Shown: positions 17,825 to 26,085 of the stretch, piece by piece | Numbering within the stretch: position 1 is the first letter of the stretch | How the letters are laid out: the number at the start of each line of letters is the position of its first letter | Assembly (NCBI RefSeq): GCF_003315205.1 | Contig: NZ_QNRR01000011.1 | Span: forward strand, 62,001-126,000 | DNA: 64,000 bases | Direction of reading: 5' to 3' | Source: Roseimicrobium gellanilyticum | Lineage (GTDB): Bacteria; Verrucomicrobiota; Verrucomicrobiia; Verrucomicrobiales; Verrucomicrobiaceae | Program-made: the position numbers and the translations under genes | Notes under the pieces: generated by a model | Seen by the model: the letters and a program-made list of their open reading frames with translations, nothing else | Databases searched by the model: none | What the model was told of the DNA's origin: nothing

Positions 17825-18940
17825 GTGATCCTCGTCCCACTGACCCTCCTCATTTTTCTGCCGTTCCTGTTCGCAGGTGTTGTCTTCGTGTGGGCCCATC
17901 TTCGCATGGTCTTGCATGAGACGGCGCACTACCTCGCAGCGCGCGCAGTCAGTTTCAACCCGTTGCAGATGGAGTGGGGCACCAGCGAGAAAGGGTGGCG
18001 CTTCCATCTGTTGGGTGTGCCGGTGGTCTGGCATCTGCAGCCATGGAATGGCATCACCCACTGCCAGCCGACGTCTCTCGAAGGTTTCTGCTGGCGTGGT
18101 GCTGTCTGCGTCCTTGCCGGCATAGTGGTGGATGTCCTGCTACTTTTGCTTATCGCCTGGGTGAACCGTCATGCAGAGGCCACGTACACCGAGCCTCCGT
18201 TGTGGTACTGGATCACGAAACCCCTCGTCTTCGCGCAGTCGGTCATCCTGATGTTCACACTCCTGCCCATGGACCTGCAAATTGAAGAGTGGAAGAGCTG
18301 CACGGATGGCAAGCAACTCTTGAAACACCTCAGCGGCAGATCGATCCGTGACACGCGGGCGGGGCTGGAGGAGTATCTGGCGGTCGTCCGGCGCTATCAG
18401 CCAGGCTTCACCTTTGAGGAGAGCTGGCTCTACCGTCCCGACCCCGAGCTCGTGCGTCTTCACCATCGTGCCGTGGCTGCGGCGCGGGAGGGCAAACTCA
18501 AGGAAGCTCTGGCCAACGCCGAGACAGTGCTGGCCCGCGCCTCCATGGCACCGGGGGAACGTGCAATGCTCCTCGACAACATGGCTGCTGCCGCCGGTCT
18601 TCAGGGGAAACGCTGGGACCTCGAGCGTGCTCTTGCATGGGCACGGGAGGCTCATGCCCTTCTACCCGCAGCGCGTCCTGTGCATGCCACCTTGGGCGGA
18701 CTGCTCGTGGAGAGTGGCGAGCTCACGGAGGCGGTCATCCTCCTGGAGCCGCTCACCGCGCCGGAGAACGAACCTGAGGTTCGCATCCAGGCTTGCTGCT
18801 ACCTCGCCAAGGTGTGCAACCAGCTGAATGATCGCAACGAAGCTCGCCAATGGATGGAGAAGGCAAGGGCCATCCAGCCCGACCATCCCCTCGTCATGCA
18901 GATGGATGCTGAGCTCGGCGCGACTGCGGTGGAAGCATGA
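17825..18940 (+). CDS. Membrane protein with HExxH motif and TPR-like C-terminus (M50-like peptidase?)
   Basis: 371 residues from a GTG start. Residues 1-24 are a membrane segment; HETAH at 31-35 matches the HExxH zinc motif of M50/site-2-type proteases at the expected place just after the first membrane helix. Further hydrophobic segments (GAVCVLAGIVVDVLLLLLIAWV, FAQSVILMFTLLPMDL) follow, then LLPMDLQIEEWKSCTDGKQLL, which resembles the N-x-x-P...DG region of site-2 proteases. From about residue 190 the protein is TPR-like (AREGKLKEALANAETVL, GRPVHATLGGLLVESGELTEAVILLEP-type repeats). Activity not proven. Confidence 0.65.
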   Translation: MILVPLTLLIFLPFLFAGVVFVWAHLRMVLHETAHYLAARAVSFNPLQMEWGTSEKGWRFHLLGVPVVWHLQPWNGITHCQPTSLEGFCWRGAVCVLAGIVVDVLLLLLIAWVNRHAEATYTEPPLWYWITKPLVFAQSVILMFTLLPMDLQIEEWKSCTDGKQLLKHLSGRSIRDTRAGLEEYLAVVRRYQPGFTFEESWLYRPDPELVRLHHRAVAAAREGKLKEALANAETVLARASMAPGERAMLLDNMAAAAGLQGKRWDLERALAWAREAHALLPAARPVHATLGGLLVESGELTEAVILLEPLTAPENEPEVRIQACCYLAKVCNQLNDRNEARQWMEKARAIQPDHPLVMQMDAELGATAVEA

Positions 18941-19071
18941 TTGAATCGCGTTCTTCATCGCCTTGCTCCCGCGCCCCCGCACCTCCGAAAGTGTGTTGAG
19001 CATTTGAACCATCGTTCACCGCTTCCTTGTGGAGCAAGGGTCGCTCAACGGCGAGGTTGCCCCCTCCCTCC

Positions 19072-19626
19072 ATGTCCCTCCCATCTCTCCTTCCCGATAT
19101 GCTGGCAACACTTGGGTTGGACTATGGGATGGTGATAACGCTCGTGGGCGTAGCAGGTGCGGTGGTGATGCGAGTCCTCATGAACTGGAGCAAGGAGGAG
19201 GTGCGGCAACACACGGGGGCGCAAGTATTGCAATATCCCAAGGGTGTCCGACTGATGGTACAGGGGCTCTGGGTGGTTGGGTTGGGATTGCTGGCCTTGG
19301 CGGGTTTCGCGTGGGGTGGACCGCATGCGAAGTTCGCACTGTCGTTTGCGACGGTGGTCAATGCCATCGTTCTGACGCTCCACCTGCTGGTTTTTGGAGA
19401 GCGGGTGACGTGGGACGCAGCCCACATTCATGTGTTCTCTTTGTGGGGCAGGACTCGCGTGATTCCGATTCACACGGTAGTAGCCTGTGAATTCTCCCGG
19501 ATGTGGCAGCAGTACCGTGTCCAGACGGAGGGACATGGGCCGGTGAAGGTGAATGTGCACTGGGTAGGCGTGCCGGAGTTTCTAGCCATGCTGCCATGCA
19601 GGGTTCCAGCATATCCGCCAGCATAA
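19072..19626 (+). CDS. Hypothetical membrane protein
   Basis: 184 residues from the ATG at 19072 (another ATG at 19099 is possible). Three hydrophobic segments (GMVITLVGVAGAVVMRVLM, LWVVGLGLLALAGFAWGG, LSFATVVNAIVLTLHLLVFG) are followed by a short soluble domain with beta-type segments (AAHIHVFSLWGRTRVIPIHTVVACEF). It is loosely reminiscent of the membrane/PH-like protein at 2307. Unknown function. Confidence 0.55.
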   Translation: MSLPSLLPDMLATLGLDYGMVITLVGVAGAVVMRVLMNWSKEEVRQHTGAQVLQYPKGVRLMVQGLWVVGLGLLALAGFAWGGPHAKFALSFATVVNAIVLTLHLLVFGERVTWDAAHIHVFSLWGRTRVIPIHTVVACEFSRMWQQYRVQTEGHGPVKVNVHWVGVPEFLAMLPCRVPAYPPA

Positions 19627-19786
19627 GATGGGCGTGCCCCTCCTCGCGAATGGAATGAGGGCTGCTTTTTTCACCTGCTCTCCACTTCGGAATATTTGAT
19701 ACAACCGCCGCGGAAAGCAGCGGCGATTCTCCGGGTCGGCATACAACCTTTTTGCCCTGTGTGTCCGATGACCCCAAGACATCCTC

Positions 19787-19823
19787 CGCCCGCCGGCCTG
19801 ACCGGTCGAACTGCCGGCGGGCG
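19787..19823. repeat. Perfect 10-bp inverted repeat between convergent genes
   Basis: CGCCCGCCGG (19787-19796) and CCGGCGGGCG (19814-19823) flank a 17-nt loop that itself contains GACCGGTC. No T-tract follows on either strand, so it is not a standard intrinsic terminator. A smaller GC hairpin (CGCCGC...GCGGCG) lies near 19706-19725. The rest of 19627-19878 holds nothing I can assign. Confidence 0.6.
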
Positions 19824-19878
19824 AGAGGACTTTCAAGGTGTGGCATGTGGCCAACACCGACGGACCGGAAGGCTCATC

Positions 19879-20607
19879 TTAGTTACCAAACAACCGGCGT
19901 AGGAAGCCTTTTTTCTCTTCCTTGGGCGGAGGCTGGGCCTGCCGTTGAGGCTGCGACGGCACAGCGGGATTGTCCTGCGGCTGAACCATGATGCCACCGC
20001 TGGCATTCGTACGGTAGCCGGGCGCCGCAGACTCGATTTGCGGAGCCTGGCCGGGCTGCTGGGGAGCTGCGTTGGGGTCCTGCTTCGGCGGAAGCTTGGG
20101 CATGTTCGTGAAATCCAGGGTGGAGGCGGACATGTGTGGGGCGCTCACCTTGTAGTCGAATGCCTTCGGCGGCAGGGGGCGGCCACTCTTGTCATACTGG
20201 CGAATGACCTGGCGGAAGACTTCATTCCGGGTGTTTACACACCGTTCCTCCACAACCCGGCCGAGGTCATCAAAATAGAACATCACCTTGGCGACCAGCG
20301 TACCCTGGCCATCATAGATGGCGCCGTGAGTGGGATCGCCGTTCTGGTTGAGCACGAAGATCTTTTCCGCGATGACGACGCCGCGCGCGTCGAAAGTTTT
20401 TTCCGTCTGCTGGAGTTTGATTGGGTCCTTCGTCGATTCGGTCTTGGTGCCGTCTGGATGAAGCACGGTGCGCGCGTTCACACTGGGGCCGGTGATGCGC
20501 TGGGCGTGGATGACCGTGGGGCTGAGAAGGGCGACACCGCAGCACCAACAGACCATGGTAAAAATACTGGTCGGTGAAAAGAGGCGGCGGATGGGGAGAA
20601 ACGTCAT
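19879..20607 (-). CDS. Exported protein of unknown function, Pro/Gln-rich C-terminus
   Basis: 242 residues. Basic N-terminus with a hydrophobic core (SIFTMVCWCCGVALLSPTVIHAQ) that looks like a signal peptide. The middle region contains beta-type repeats of the form DARGVVIAEKIFVLNQNGDP, YDGQGTLVAKVMFYFDDLGRVV and QYDKSGRPLPP, similar to short antitoxin-MORN/YD-like repeats. A disordered tail rich in Pro and Gln ends in KKGFLRRLFGN, a basic motif. Followed downstream by fmt on the same strand. Function unknown. Confidence 0.65.
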   Translation of the reverse strand: MTFLPIRRLFSPTSIFTMVCWCCGVALLSPTVIHAQRITGPSVNARTVLHPDGTKTESTKDPIKLQQTEKTFDARGVVIAEKIFVLNQNGDPTHGAIYDGQGTLVAKVMFYFDDLGRVVEERCVNTRNEVFRQVIRQYDKSGRPLPPKAFDYKVSAPHMSASTLDFTNMPKLPPKQDPNAAPQQPGQAPQIESAAPGYRTNASGGIMVQPQDNPAVPSQPQRQAQPPPKEEKKGFLRRLFGN

Positions 20608-20678
20608 TTCTCGAAAAGGGTACTGGAAAGGGGGGAAGAGGGCAAGGGGGATGGAGACGAGCTCCGACTGGCCAGCTA

Positions 20679-21632
20679 CTAAGCCAGCACCATACCCACC
20701 TCTGCCGCGCGGCCTTGCAGGAAATCGCGGGCGCTCATCCGCTTGCGACCTTCGAGCTGCACCTCGGTCAGATCCAGCACACCCTGACCGCAGGAGACGA
20801 GGAGGTGGTCATCGGCTCGGAGGATGGTTCCGGGCGTGGGACAGGCCTCAGCATCAGGGACGACGCCAGCCTGGTGGACCTTGAGCTGTAGCGCAGGAGC
20901 TCCCCCCACAGCGGGCAGGAGGCAATAGGTACCCGGCCATGGATTGTACGCACGGATGAGCAGTGCCAGCTCCTTCGCAGGGCGGGTCCAGTCCAGCTTG
21001 CCATGCACGCGCTCCAACTTCCGTGAATGCGTCGAGAGAGCGTCGTTCTGCTTGATGCGCGGCGCGGTCCCCTGCTCCACCATGGCTAACGCACGAAGCA
21101 GTCCCTCGGGAGCGAGCGCCGCCAGCTTGTCGTGCAGCACACCTCCGGTGTCCGAGGGGTCGATGGCAATGGGGACGGGAAGGAGAATGTCCCCGGTGTC
21201 GAGACCTTCATCCATCCACATGATGGTGACACCGGTCTCTGCATCCCCCTCGCGAATAGCCGCCTGGATGGGCGAGGCGCCGCGATGCCTTGGCAGGAGA
21301 GATGCGTGGACATTCAAACAGCCCAGACGCGGGATCTCCAAAACAGTGCGCGGCAATATCTGGCCGTAGGCGATGACCACAAACACATCCGCCTGGAGCC
21401 CCTTGAGTTTTTCCACCTCATTCCGAATGCGCTCCGGCTGCAGCACCGGCACACCGGCAGCGAGCGCACGCACCTTCACCTCGGGCGGGGTGAGCACCTG
21501 CTTCCGTCCCACCGGCTTGTCCGGCTGGGTGACGACGGCGACGACCTCGTGGTCGTGCCCTTGTTTGGAAAGCAGAGCCTCCAGCGAGGGCAGGCCAATG
21601 TCTCCCGTGCCGAGAAAAGCGATGCGCAGCAT
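20679..21632 (-). CDS. fmt: Methionyl-tRNA formyltransferase
   Basis: Formylates Met-tRNAi for initiation using 10-formyl-THF. 317 residues, the family length. Signatures: MLRIAFLGTGDIGLPSLEAL at the N-terminus, then NVHASLLPRHRGASPIQAAI, with the catalytic Asn-His-Asp set supplied by N-V-H, SLLP and TIMWMDEGLDTGD. The start is the ATG at 21632; the longer frame to 21743 overlaps adk and lacks features. Next to adk on the same strand (80-bp gap). Confidence 0.96.
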   Translation of the reverse strand: MLRIAFLGTGDIGLPSLEALLSKQGHDHEVVAVVTQPDKPVGRKQVLTPPEVKVRALAAGVPVLQPERIRNEVEKLKGLQADVFVVIAYGQILPRTVLEIPRLGCLNVHASLLPRHRGASPIQAAIREGDAETGVTIMWMDEGLDTGDILLPVPIAIDPSDTGGVLHDKLAALAPEGLLRALAMVEQGTAPRIKQNDALSTHSRKLERVHGKLDWTRPAKELALLIRAYNPWPGTYCLLPAVGGAPALQLKVHQAGVVPDAEACPTPGTILRADDHLLVSCGQGVLDLTEVQLEGRKRMSARDFLQGRAAEVGMVLA

Positions 21633-21712
21633 GTGTGATCCTGCCGTGGGGAAGAGGGCGAGTGGCGGATGATGGTTAACGGGCAAGCACGAGGCGATTC
21701 GGCAGGGAGGCC

Positions 21713-22369
21713 CTACACGCGCACCTTCTCGCGCTCCTTCCACACATCCAGCTCCATGATGCGGGACAGCACATCCAGCACCACCTTTGCCGGGGGCTGG
21801 CTGGCATCGACGTCTGTCACCATCTGGCGACCTTCGTAGATGCCAGTGCTGTAATAGTCGAGAATGGGTTTGCTCTCCTCCTCGTAGGTGCGGATGCGCT
21901 TGGCAATGACCTCTTCATTCGCGTCATCGAAGCGGTTTTCCTTCAGCGCGCGCTTGCGCAGGCGTCGGGCCAGCTCAGAGCGGTCCGGGCAGCTCAGGTG
22001 AAAGACCTGCACCACGTCGATGTCCTGCTCCATGAACTTCGCCTGCTCCACATTCCGCGGGATGCCATCCAGCACGAGGAAGTCGATGTCCGGCTTGAAT
22101 TGGTGTGTCGTCACACGGTCACGGATGTTCGCGCGCCAGAGCTTCACCGTGGTCTCATCCGGCACGAGCTGGCCACGACTCGAGAAGGCCACAAACTCCT
22201 GGCCAAGCGAGGTGCGCGTATCCAGCGAACGGAAGACATCGCCACACGCCATGTGATGAAAACGTGGAATGGTACCGAGCACCTTGCCCTGGGTGCCCTT
22301 GCCACTGCCGGGCGCGCCAAACATCAGGAAGGTGCGGAAGCGTTCGAAAGGCTTGGGATTGGCGGACAT
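21713..22369 (-). CDS. adk: Adenylate kinase family protein
   Basis: 218 residues. P-loop GAPGSGKGTQ at 18-27, then ACGDVFRSLD, LDGIPRNVEQ and the lid-region RALKENRFDDANEEVIAKRI. No zinc cysteines in the lid. It phosphorylates AMP to ADP. The N-terminus is extended by about 14 residues relative to usual. The sequence is somewhat diverged (ACGDVFR instead of STGDMLR; DGIPRN instead of DGFPRT), so a nucleoside monophosphate kinase with altered specificity is a minor alternative. Part of a minus-strand run of GT9, adk and fmt. Confidence 0.85.
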   Translation of the reverse strand: MSANPKPFERFRTFLMFGAPGSGKGTQGKVLGTIPRFHHMACGDVFRSLDTRTSLGQEFVAFSSRGQLVPDETTVKLWRANIRDRVTTHQFKPDIDFLVLDGIPRNVEQAKFMEQDIDVVQVFHLSCPDRSELARRLRKRALKENRFDDANEEVIAKRIRTYEEESKPILDYYSTGIYEGRQMVTDVDASQPPAKVVLDVLSRIMELDVWKEREKVRV

Positions 22370-22420
22370 GTGAGTGTGACACAATCGTAGCGCAACCTGC
22401 CCGCCCCTCAAGCGGCGGCA

Positions 22421-23428
22421 TCACTTTTCACTTCCGAGGCGCAGACCTTGCAAGAATCGGCGCATCTCCGCCAGAGCACGGTCCGCAGGCCAGTCCTCCA
22501 GCGTCCCCTCCGGCGCGCTCACCACCTGCACACCGGCATTGCGCGGTGCCCAAGTGAGGGGTTCCGTGGGACCAAAGAAGAGCAGGCACGGAGCGCCGCA
22601 CGCCGCGGCGAGGTGGGAAATGCCACTGTCATGCCCGATGAATGCCGCGGCGCTGGAGAAATGCCCGGCCAGCTGGGTGAGGGGGATCTGATCCCAGTGC
22701 AGGTAGTCCAGCCCCTGCCAGCCTTCCTGGACCCGTGCTGTGATGCCCCGCTCATGCTCCGCCTCACCCGTGATGAGTGCGAGGCGCACCAGGGGAAATG
22801 CCGTGCTGAGGGCCCGCCCTGCGGCGATCCAGAGCTCCACCGGCAGGTTCTTTTTCAATGAACCACTGCCCGGATGCAGGGCCACGATGGGGCTGGCCGC
22901 GGGAGTCTCAGAAAGAGAGCTGGCGAAACGAACTATCGTTTCGGGTGCGGCCACGGGCTCTGCGACGGCGATACGCGGAGCGGGGTCCTCCAGGTACATG
23001 GCCAAGCTCTCCAGAGGTTTCGCAAGCTGCTCAGCGGCATGACCTTTCCCCGCCACCACCCGGTGCGGACATGCGAGGAAAGTCTTCACCCCCATGCGCT
23101 CCATGTTCTCCCGGAAGTGGCCGTCCGGATCGTATAAATAGCTGACGATGAGGTTAAAGCTTCGAAAATAGTCGGCCAGCTCCCCCTCGGCAGGGGCCTT
23201 GGGGGCGAAAAGGCGGGCCATGCTGCCGTGCTCCAGACTGCGGGTCGCATCCGCCACCTCCGCAGCCAAGGCGAGGTCGATGATCGGCTTGTACCCCAAG
23301 ACCTCAATGTATGCGTTCGGGATATTCTCCCTCAGTAGGCGAATGGCAGGGAGGGTAAGGATGAAGTCTCCAATTGCCCCGCCACGAATCACCAGCACGC
23401 GGGGGCGGGCAGGAGCGGCCATGACCAT
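22421..23428 (-). CDS. Glycosyltransferase family 9 (heptosyltransferase-like)
   Basis: 335 residues. N-terminal VLVIRGGAIGDFILTLPAIRLL and C-terminal GHDSGISHLAAACGAPCLLFFGPTEPLTW are the GT9/ADP-heptose:LPS heptosyltransferase signatures (nucleotide-sugar binding). The middle region contains the ALHPGSGSLKKNLP motif (H-P-G-S). Probably adds a sugar to a surface polysaccharide or LPS core; substrate unknown. It is read from the ATG at 23428 (another ATG lies 6 nt inside), 51 bp upstream of adk. Confidence 0.88.
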   Translation of the reverse strand: MVMAAPARPRVLVIRGGAIGDFILTLPAIRLLRENIPNAYIEVLGYKPIIDLALAAEVADATRSLEHGSMARLFAPKAPAEGELADYFRSFNLIVSYLYDPDGHFRENMERMGVKTFLACPHRVVAGKGHAAEQLAKPLESLAMYLEDPAPRIAVAEPVAAPETIVRFASSLSETPAASPIVALHPGSGSLKKNLPVELWIAAGRALSTAFPLVRLALITGEAEHERGITARVQEGWQGLDYLHWDQIPLTQLAGHFSSAAAFIGHDSGISHLAAACGAPCLLFFGPTEPLTWAPRNAGVQVVSAPEGTLEDWPADRALAEMRRFLQGLRLGSEK

Positions 23429-23467
23429 GCGGTGAATGCTTCCGGCTATTCCGTGCCGCTCTGGCTG

Positions 23468-24064
23468 CTACCAGGCAATCGCCGCCACCACCAGCATGAG
23501 CACGCCGTAGGCGGCGCCGCCAGCGGAGGCCATCTTCCAGCGGCCCGGATTTGCCGTCGCCCAAGTGATGCCATCCCTCAGCAAGTAAGGCATGCCGACG
23601 AGGAACATGCCGCCCAGCACCCACACATAGGCAAGAATGGGCACCAGAAGGCGGCTGGTCTGCGGCTGGAGGAACGCGGCGTGCAACACGGGAGATGCCG
23701 CCAGCAGCAGCAGGGCACCGAGCGCGCGCACGGCCAGGAACTCCGGCACAAAACTCACCACCAGCACGAAGGTCACCGGCAGCAGCATGACAAGCCATCG
23801 GCGCCAGGTGAAGAACTCACCCATGTCCATGTACGAGACGAGGAAATAGCTCCACACCGCACCCACGGCCAGCAGGGCAATGCCCCAAGCACGATTGCGC
23901 GGAAAGTTCTTCGCGATGGCCATGGCCTGCTCCGACTTCAGATAGGCCCACAGATGGCTCAGCACCAGCAGGGCACCCACGACGAAGCCCGTGGCCTTCA
24001 GCGACAATCCTTCGCCATCCGGGCGCTGATGGAAAATCCAGTCGTAGAGCTCTTGCAAATTCAT
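23468..24064 (-). CDS. Hypothetical integral membrane protein
   Basis: 198 residues from the ATG complementary to 24062-24064. About six hydrophobic segments (ATGFVVGALLVLSHLWAYL, WGIALLAVGAVWSYFLVSYM, WLVMLLPVTFVLVVSFV, ALGALLLLAASPVLHAAFL, LLVPILAYVWVLGGMFLVG, AAYGVLMLVVAAIAW). No conserved polar motif that I recognise. Same strand as the upstream miaB (88-bp gap) and downstream GT9 gene (39-bp gap), so it may share their operon. Confidence 0.65.
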   Translation of the reverse strand: MNLQELYDWIFHQRPDGEGLSLKATGFVVGALLVLSHLWAYLKSEQAMAIAKNFPRNRAWGIALLAVGAVWSYFLVSYMDMGEFFTWRRWLVMLLPVTFVLVVSFVPEFLAVRALGALLLLAASPVLHAAFLQPQTSRLLVPILAYVWVLGGMFLVGMPYLLRDGITWATANPGRWKMASAGGAAYGVLMLVVAAIAW

Positions 24065-24152
24065 GGAGGGGGTGCGGAGGACTGCATTCCCGCTGGATGA
24101 GGCGGCTTGCAAGGGGAAAGAAGCAAGCCGCCGCGCCGCCAAGCAGTTACGC

Positions 24153-25520
24153 TTACGCCGTCAGGGCAGGATCGCCATACAGGGTGAATCCCTGAAACTC
24201 CGTGATGTGGACGTCGAAAATCTGGCCGATGTGGCGCTCGGGGTTCCCTTCGAAAACCACGATCTTGTTCGTGCGCGTGCGACCGGTGAGGCGGGAGGCG
24301 TTCGTCTTGCTCGGGCCTTCGCAGAGGATTTCCACATTCGTGCCCACGAGCGGCACATACTTGGCCTGGGCATGCTTGTTGATGAGGGCCAGCAGGTCCT
24401 GGTTGCGCTCCTCCTTCACGCGCTCGGGGAGTTGCAGGGCGTCTTCCATCTCGGCAGCGGGGGTGCCGCGGCGCTTGCTGTAGCGGAAGATGAAGGCGTT
24501 CTCGAACTCCAGGCGGTCGCACAGGGCGCGGGTCTCGGCGTAGTGCTCATCCGTCTCGCCGGGGAAACCGACGATGATGTCCGTGGTCACGGCGATGCCG
24601 GGGCGGGCGGCGCGGATCTTCGCCACCAGTTCCTCAAACTTCTCCGCGGAGTAGGGGCGGTGCATCTTCTTCAGGATGGCATTGCTGCCGCTCTGCATGG
24701 GAAGGTGGACGTGCTCGGCCAGCTTCGGCAGGCAGGTGAAGGCATTGATGAGGTCTGCCTTGTAGCCAATGGGATGCGGGCTGGTGAAGCGGATGCGCTC
24801 GATGCCGTCCACCTCGTGCACGGCCTCCAGGAGTTGCACGAAGGGGCTCTTGCCATCCTTCATGGGGAATTCATGGCGGCCGTAGAGATTCACAATCTGG
24901 CCCAGCAGGGTGACTTCCTTCACGCCACGTGCGGCGAGACGACGGACTTCCTCCACGATATCGGCAATAGGACGGCCTCGCTCACCCCCGCGGGTGTACG
25001 GCACGATGCAGAAGGTGCACTTCATGTTGCACCCCTGCATGATGCTCACGAAGGCGGAAGCCTGGCGGTCCTTCAGCTCGTGATCGCGGATGGCATTCTG
25101 CGAGGCCTGCTCTTCCTCGGTGTCGACGATGGAGAAGCGTTCGTCATCCATCTGGCGCTGCTCGCGGCCGCGGATGATCTGCTCCACATACTCCACCACG
25201 CGGTGGTACTTCTGCGTACCGACGACGAGGTCCACCTTGGAGGTGGTGATGAGCTCAGACCCGCGGCTCTGGGCCATGCAGCCCATGAAGCCCGTGACGA
25301 GCTGCGGGCGTTCCGCGCGGAACTTGTTCATCATGCCCATCTTCCCCAGCGCCTTTTGCTCGGCCTGATCACGCACGGAGCAGGTATTGATGAGGATGAC
25401 ATCCGCCTCGGCCTCCTGGGCCGTCATGGTATAACCGCGCTCCACGAACATCTGCGACACCTGCTCGGAGTCGCGCTCGTTCATCTGGCAACCATAGGTA
25501 CGGATGTGGACGCGGGGCAT
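24153..25520 (-). CDS. miaB: tRNA-2-methylthio-N6-dimethylallyladenosine synthase (MiaB)
   Basis: Radical-SAM methylthiotransferase that modifies A37 of tRNAs reading UNN codons. 455 residues from the ATG at 25520, chosen because it gives MPRVHIRTYGCQMNERDSE, the usual start. First 4Fe-4S cluster: Cys11, Cys near 47 (INTCSVRD), and Cys in FMGCMAQ. Radical-SAM motif CNMKCTFC (in MQGCNMKCTFCIVPYTRG). TRAM-like C-terminus with NVEILCEGPSKTNASRLTGRT. Nothing odd. Confidence 0.96.
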   Translation of the reverse strand: MPRVHIRTYGCQMNERDSEQVSQMFVERGYTMTAQEAEADVILINTCSVRDQAEQKALGKMGMMNKFRAERPQLVTGFMGCMAQSRGSELITTSKVDLVVGTQKYHRVVEYVEQIIRGREQRQMDDERFSIVDTEEEQASQNAIRDHELKDRQASAFVSIMQGCNMKCTFCIVPYTRGGERGRPIADIVEEVRRLAARGVKEVTLLGQIVNLYGRHEFPMKDGKSPFVQLLEAVHEVDGIERIRFTSPHPIGYKADLINAFTCLPKLAEHVHLPMQSGSNAILKKMHRPYSAEKFEELVAKIRAARPGIAVTTDIIVGFPGETDEHYAETRALCDRLEFENAFIFRYSKRRGTPAAEMEDALQLPERVKEERNQDLLALINKHAQAKYVPLVGTNVEILCEGPSKTNASRLTGRTRTNKIVVFEGNPERHIGQIFDVHITEFQGFTLYGDPALTA

Positions 25521-25622
25521 GACGGTACTGACGGGATACAGAAAGGGAATCTGGAGGGCCGGGAAGATACCGCCCTTGGTGGGGATGACAACTGCGGAGC
25601 AAGGGTAGCGCAAGCTGGCTCC

Positions 25623-26069
25623 TCAGGCAGGAACTAGCCCTTCCATCAACTGCCGAAAGGAGTCTGCAATTCTCACGACACCCAACCCCAAAGCCTCCTC
25701 ACGATCCACAAAGTGGATGGCGCCACTGTCCGGACCCCGTGTGGCGATAAAGAACTCGGAACCGCCGGGGTCCCGACCAAAGCAGAGATGACCCAAGCTG
25801 TACGCCATCTCCCAGTTCAGCGACTTACACATGCGATCAAGCTCGTAAGGGAAGTTGTCATTCAGCGAGTAAAGCGAATGTAAGCAGTAGTCCCGATCTA
25901 AAAACGTGAAGTGCGCCAAAGGGCTTACCATCCCCCCATTGTATGCGCGCATGAACTTCCGGTAGCCCTTCGGCAAAGATACGCCGTGCCTGCCTTCGAA
26001 GGCGTCAAGTTCAGCTGCGGTGATTTGTCTACCGCAGAATTGCATTGCTATGTCAGCGCTCAGGCCCAT
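25623..26069 (-). CDS. SMI1/KNR4 (SUKH) superfamily protein
   Basis: 148 residues from the ATG at 26067-26069, with GGGGGGAG about 8 nt upstream. Segments ITAAELDAFEGRHGVSLPKGYRKFMRAYNGG and LGHLCFGRDPGGSEFFIAT are the SUKH-fold hallmarks (I-x2-hE-x2-h...LP-x-x-h...NGG; D-x-G-x-x-F/Y). Proteins of this superfamily often act as immunity proteins against contact-dependent or other polymorphic toxins, but no partner toxin is next to it. It starts 16 bp after the stop of the carboxypeptidase-regulatory-like gene and so is probably in its operon. Confidence 0.8.
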   Translation of the reverse strand: MGLSADIAMQFCGRQITAAELDAFEGRHGVSLPKGYRKFMRAYNGGMVSPLAHFTFLDRDYCLHSLYSLNDNFPYELDRMCKSLNWEMAYSLGHLCFGRDPGGSEFFIATRGPDSGAIHFVDREEALGLGVVRIADSFRQLMEGLVPA

Positions 26070-26085
26070 TTCAATCGCTCCCCCC

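Noticed and set aside
19787-19823. Intrinsic terminator
   Set aside because: Good stem but no T-tract on either strand, so recorded only as an inverted repeat.
24063-25637. Antisense open frame over miaB (524 codons)
   Set aside because: miaB on the other strand has all catalytic motifs; the antisense reading is repetitive and His/Leu-rich without family features.
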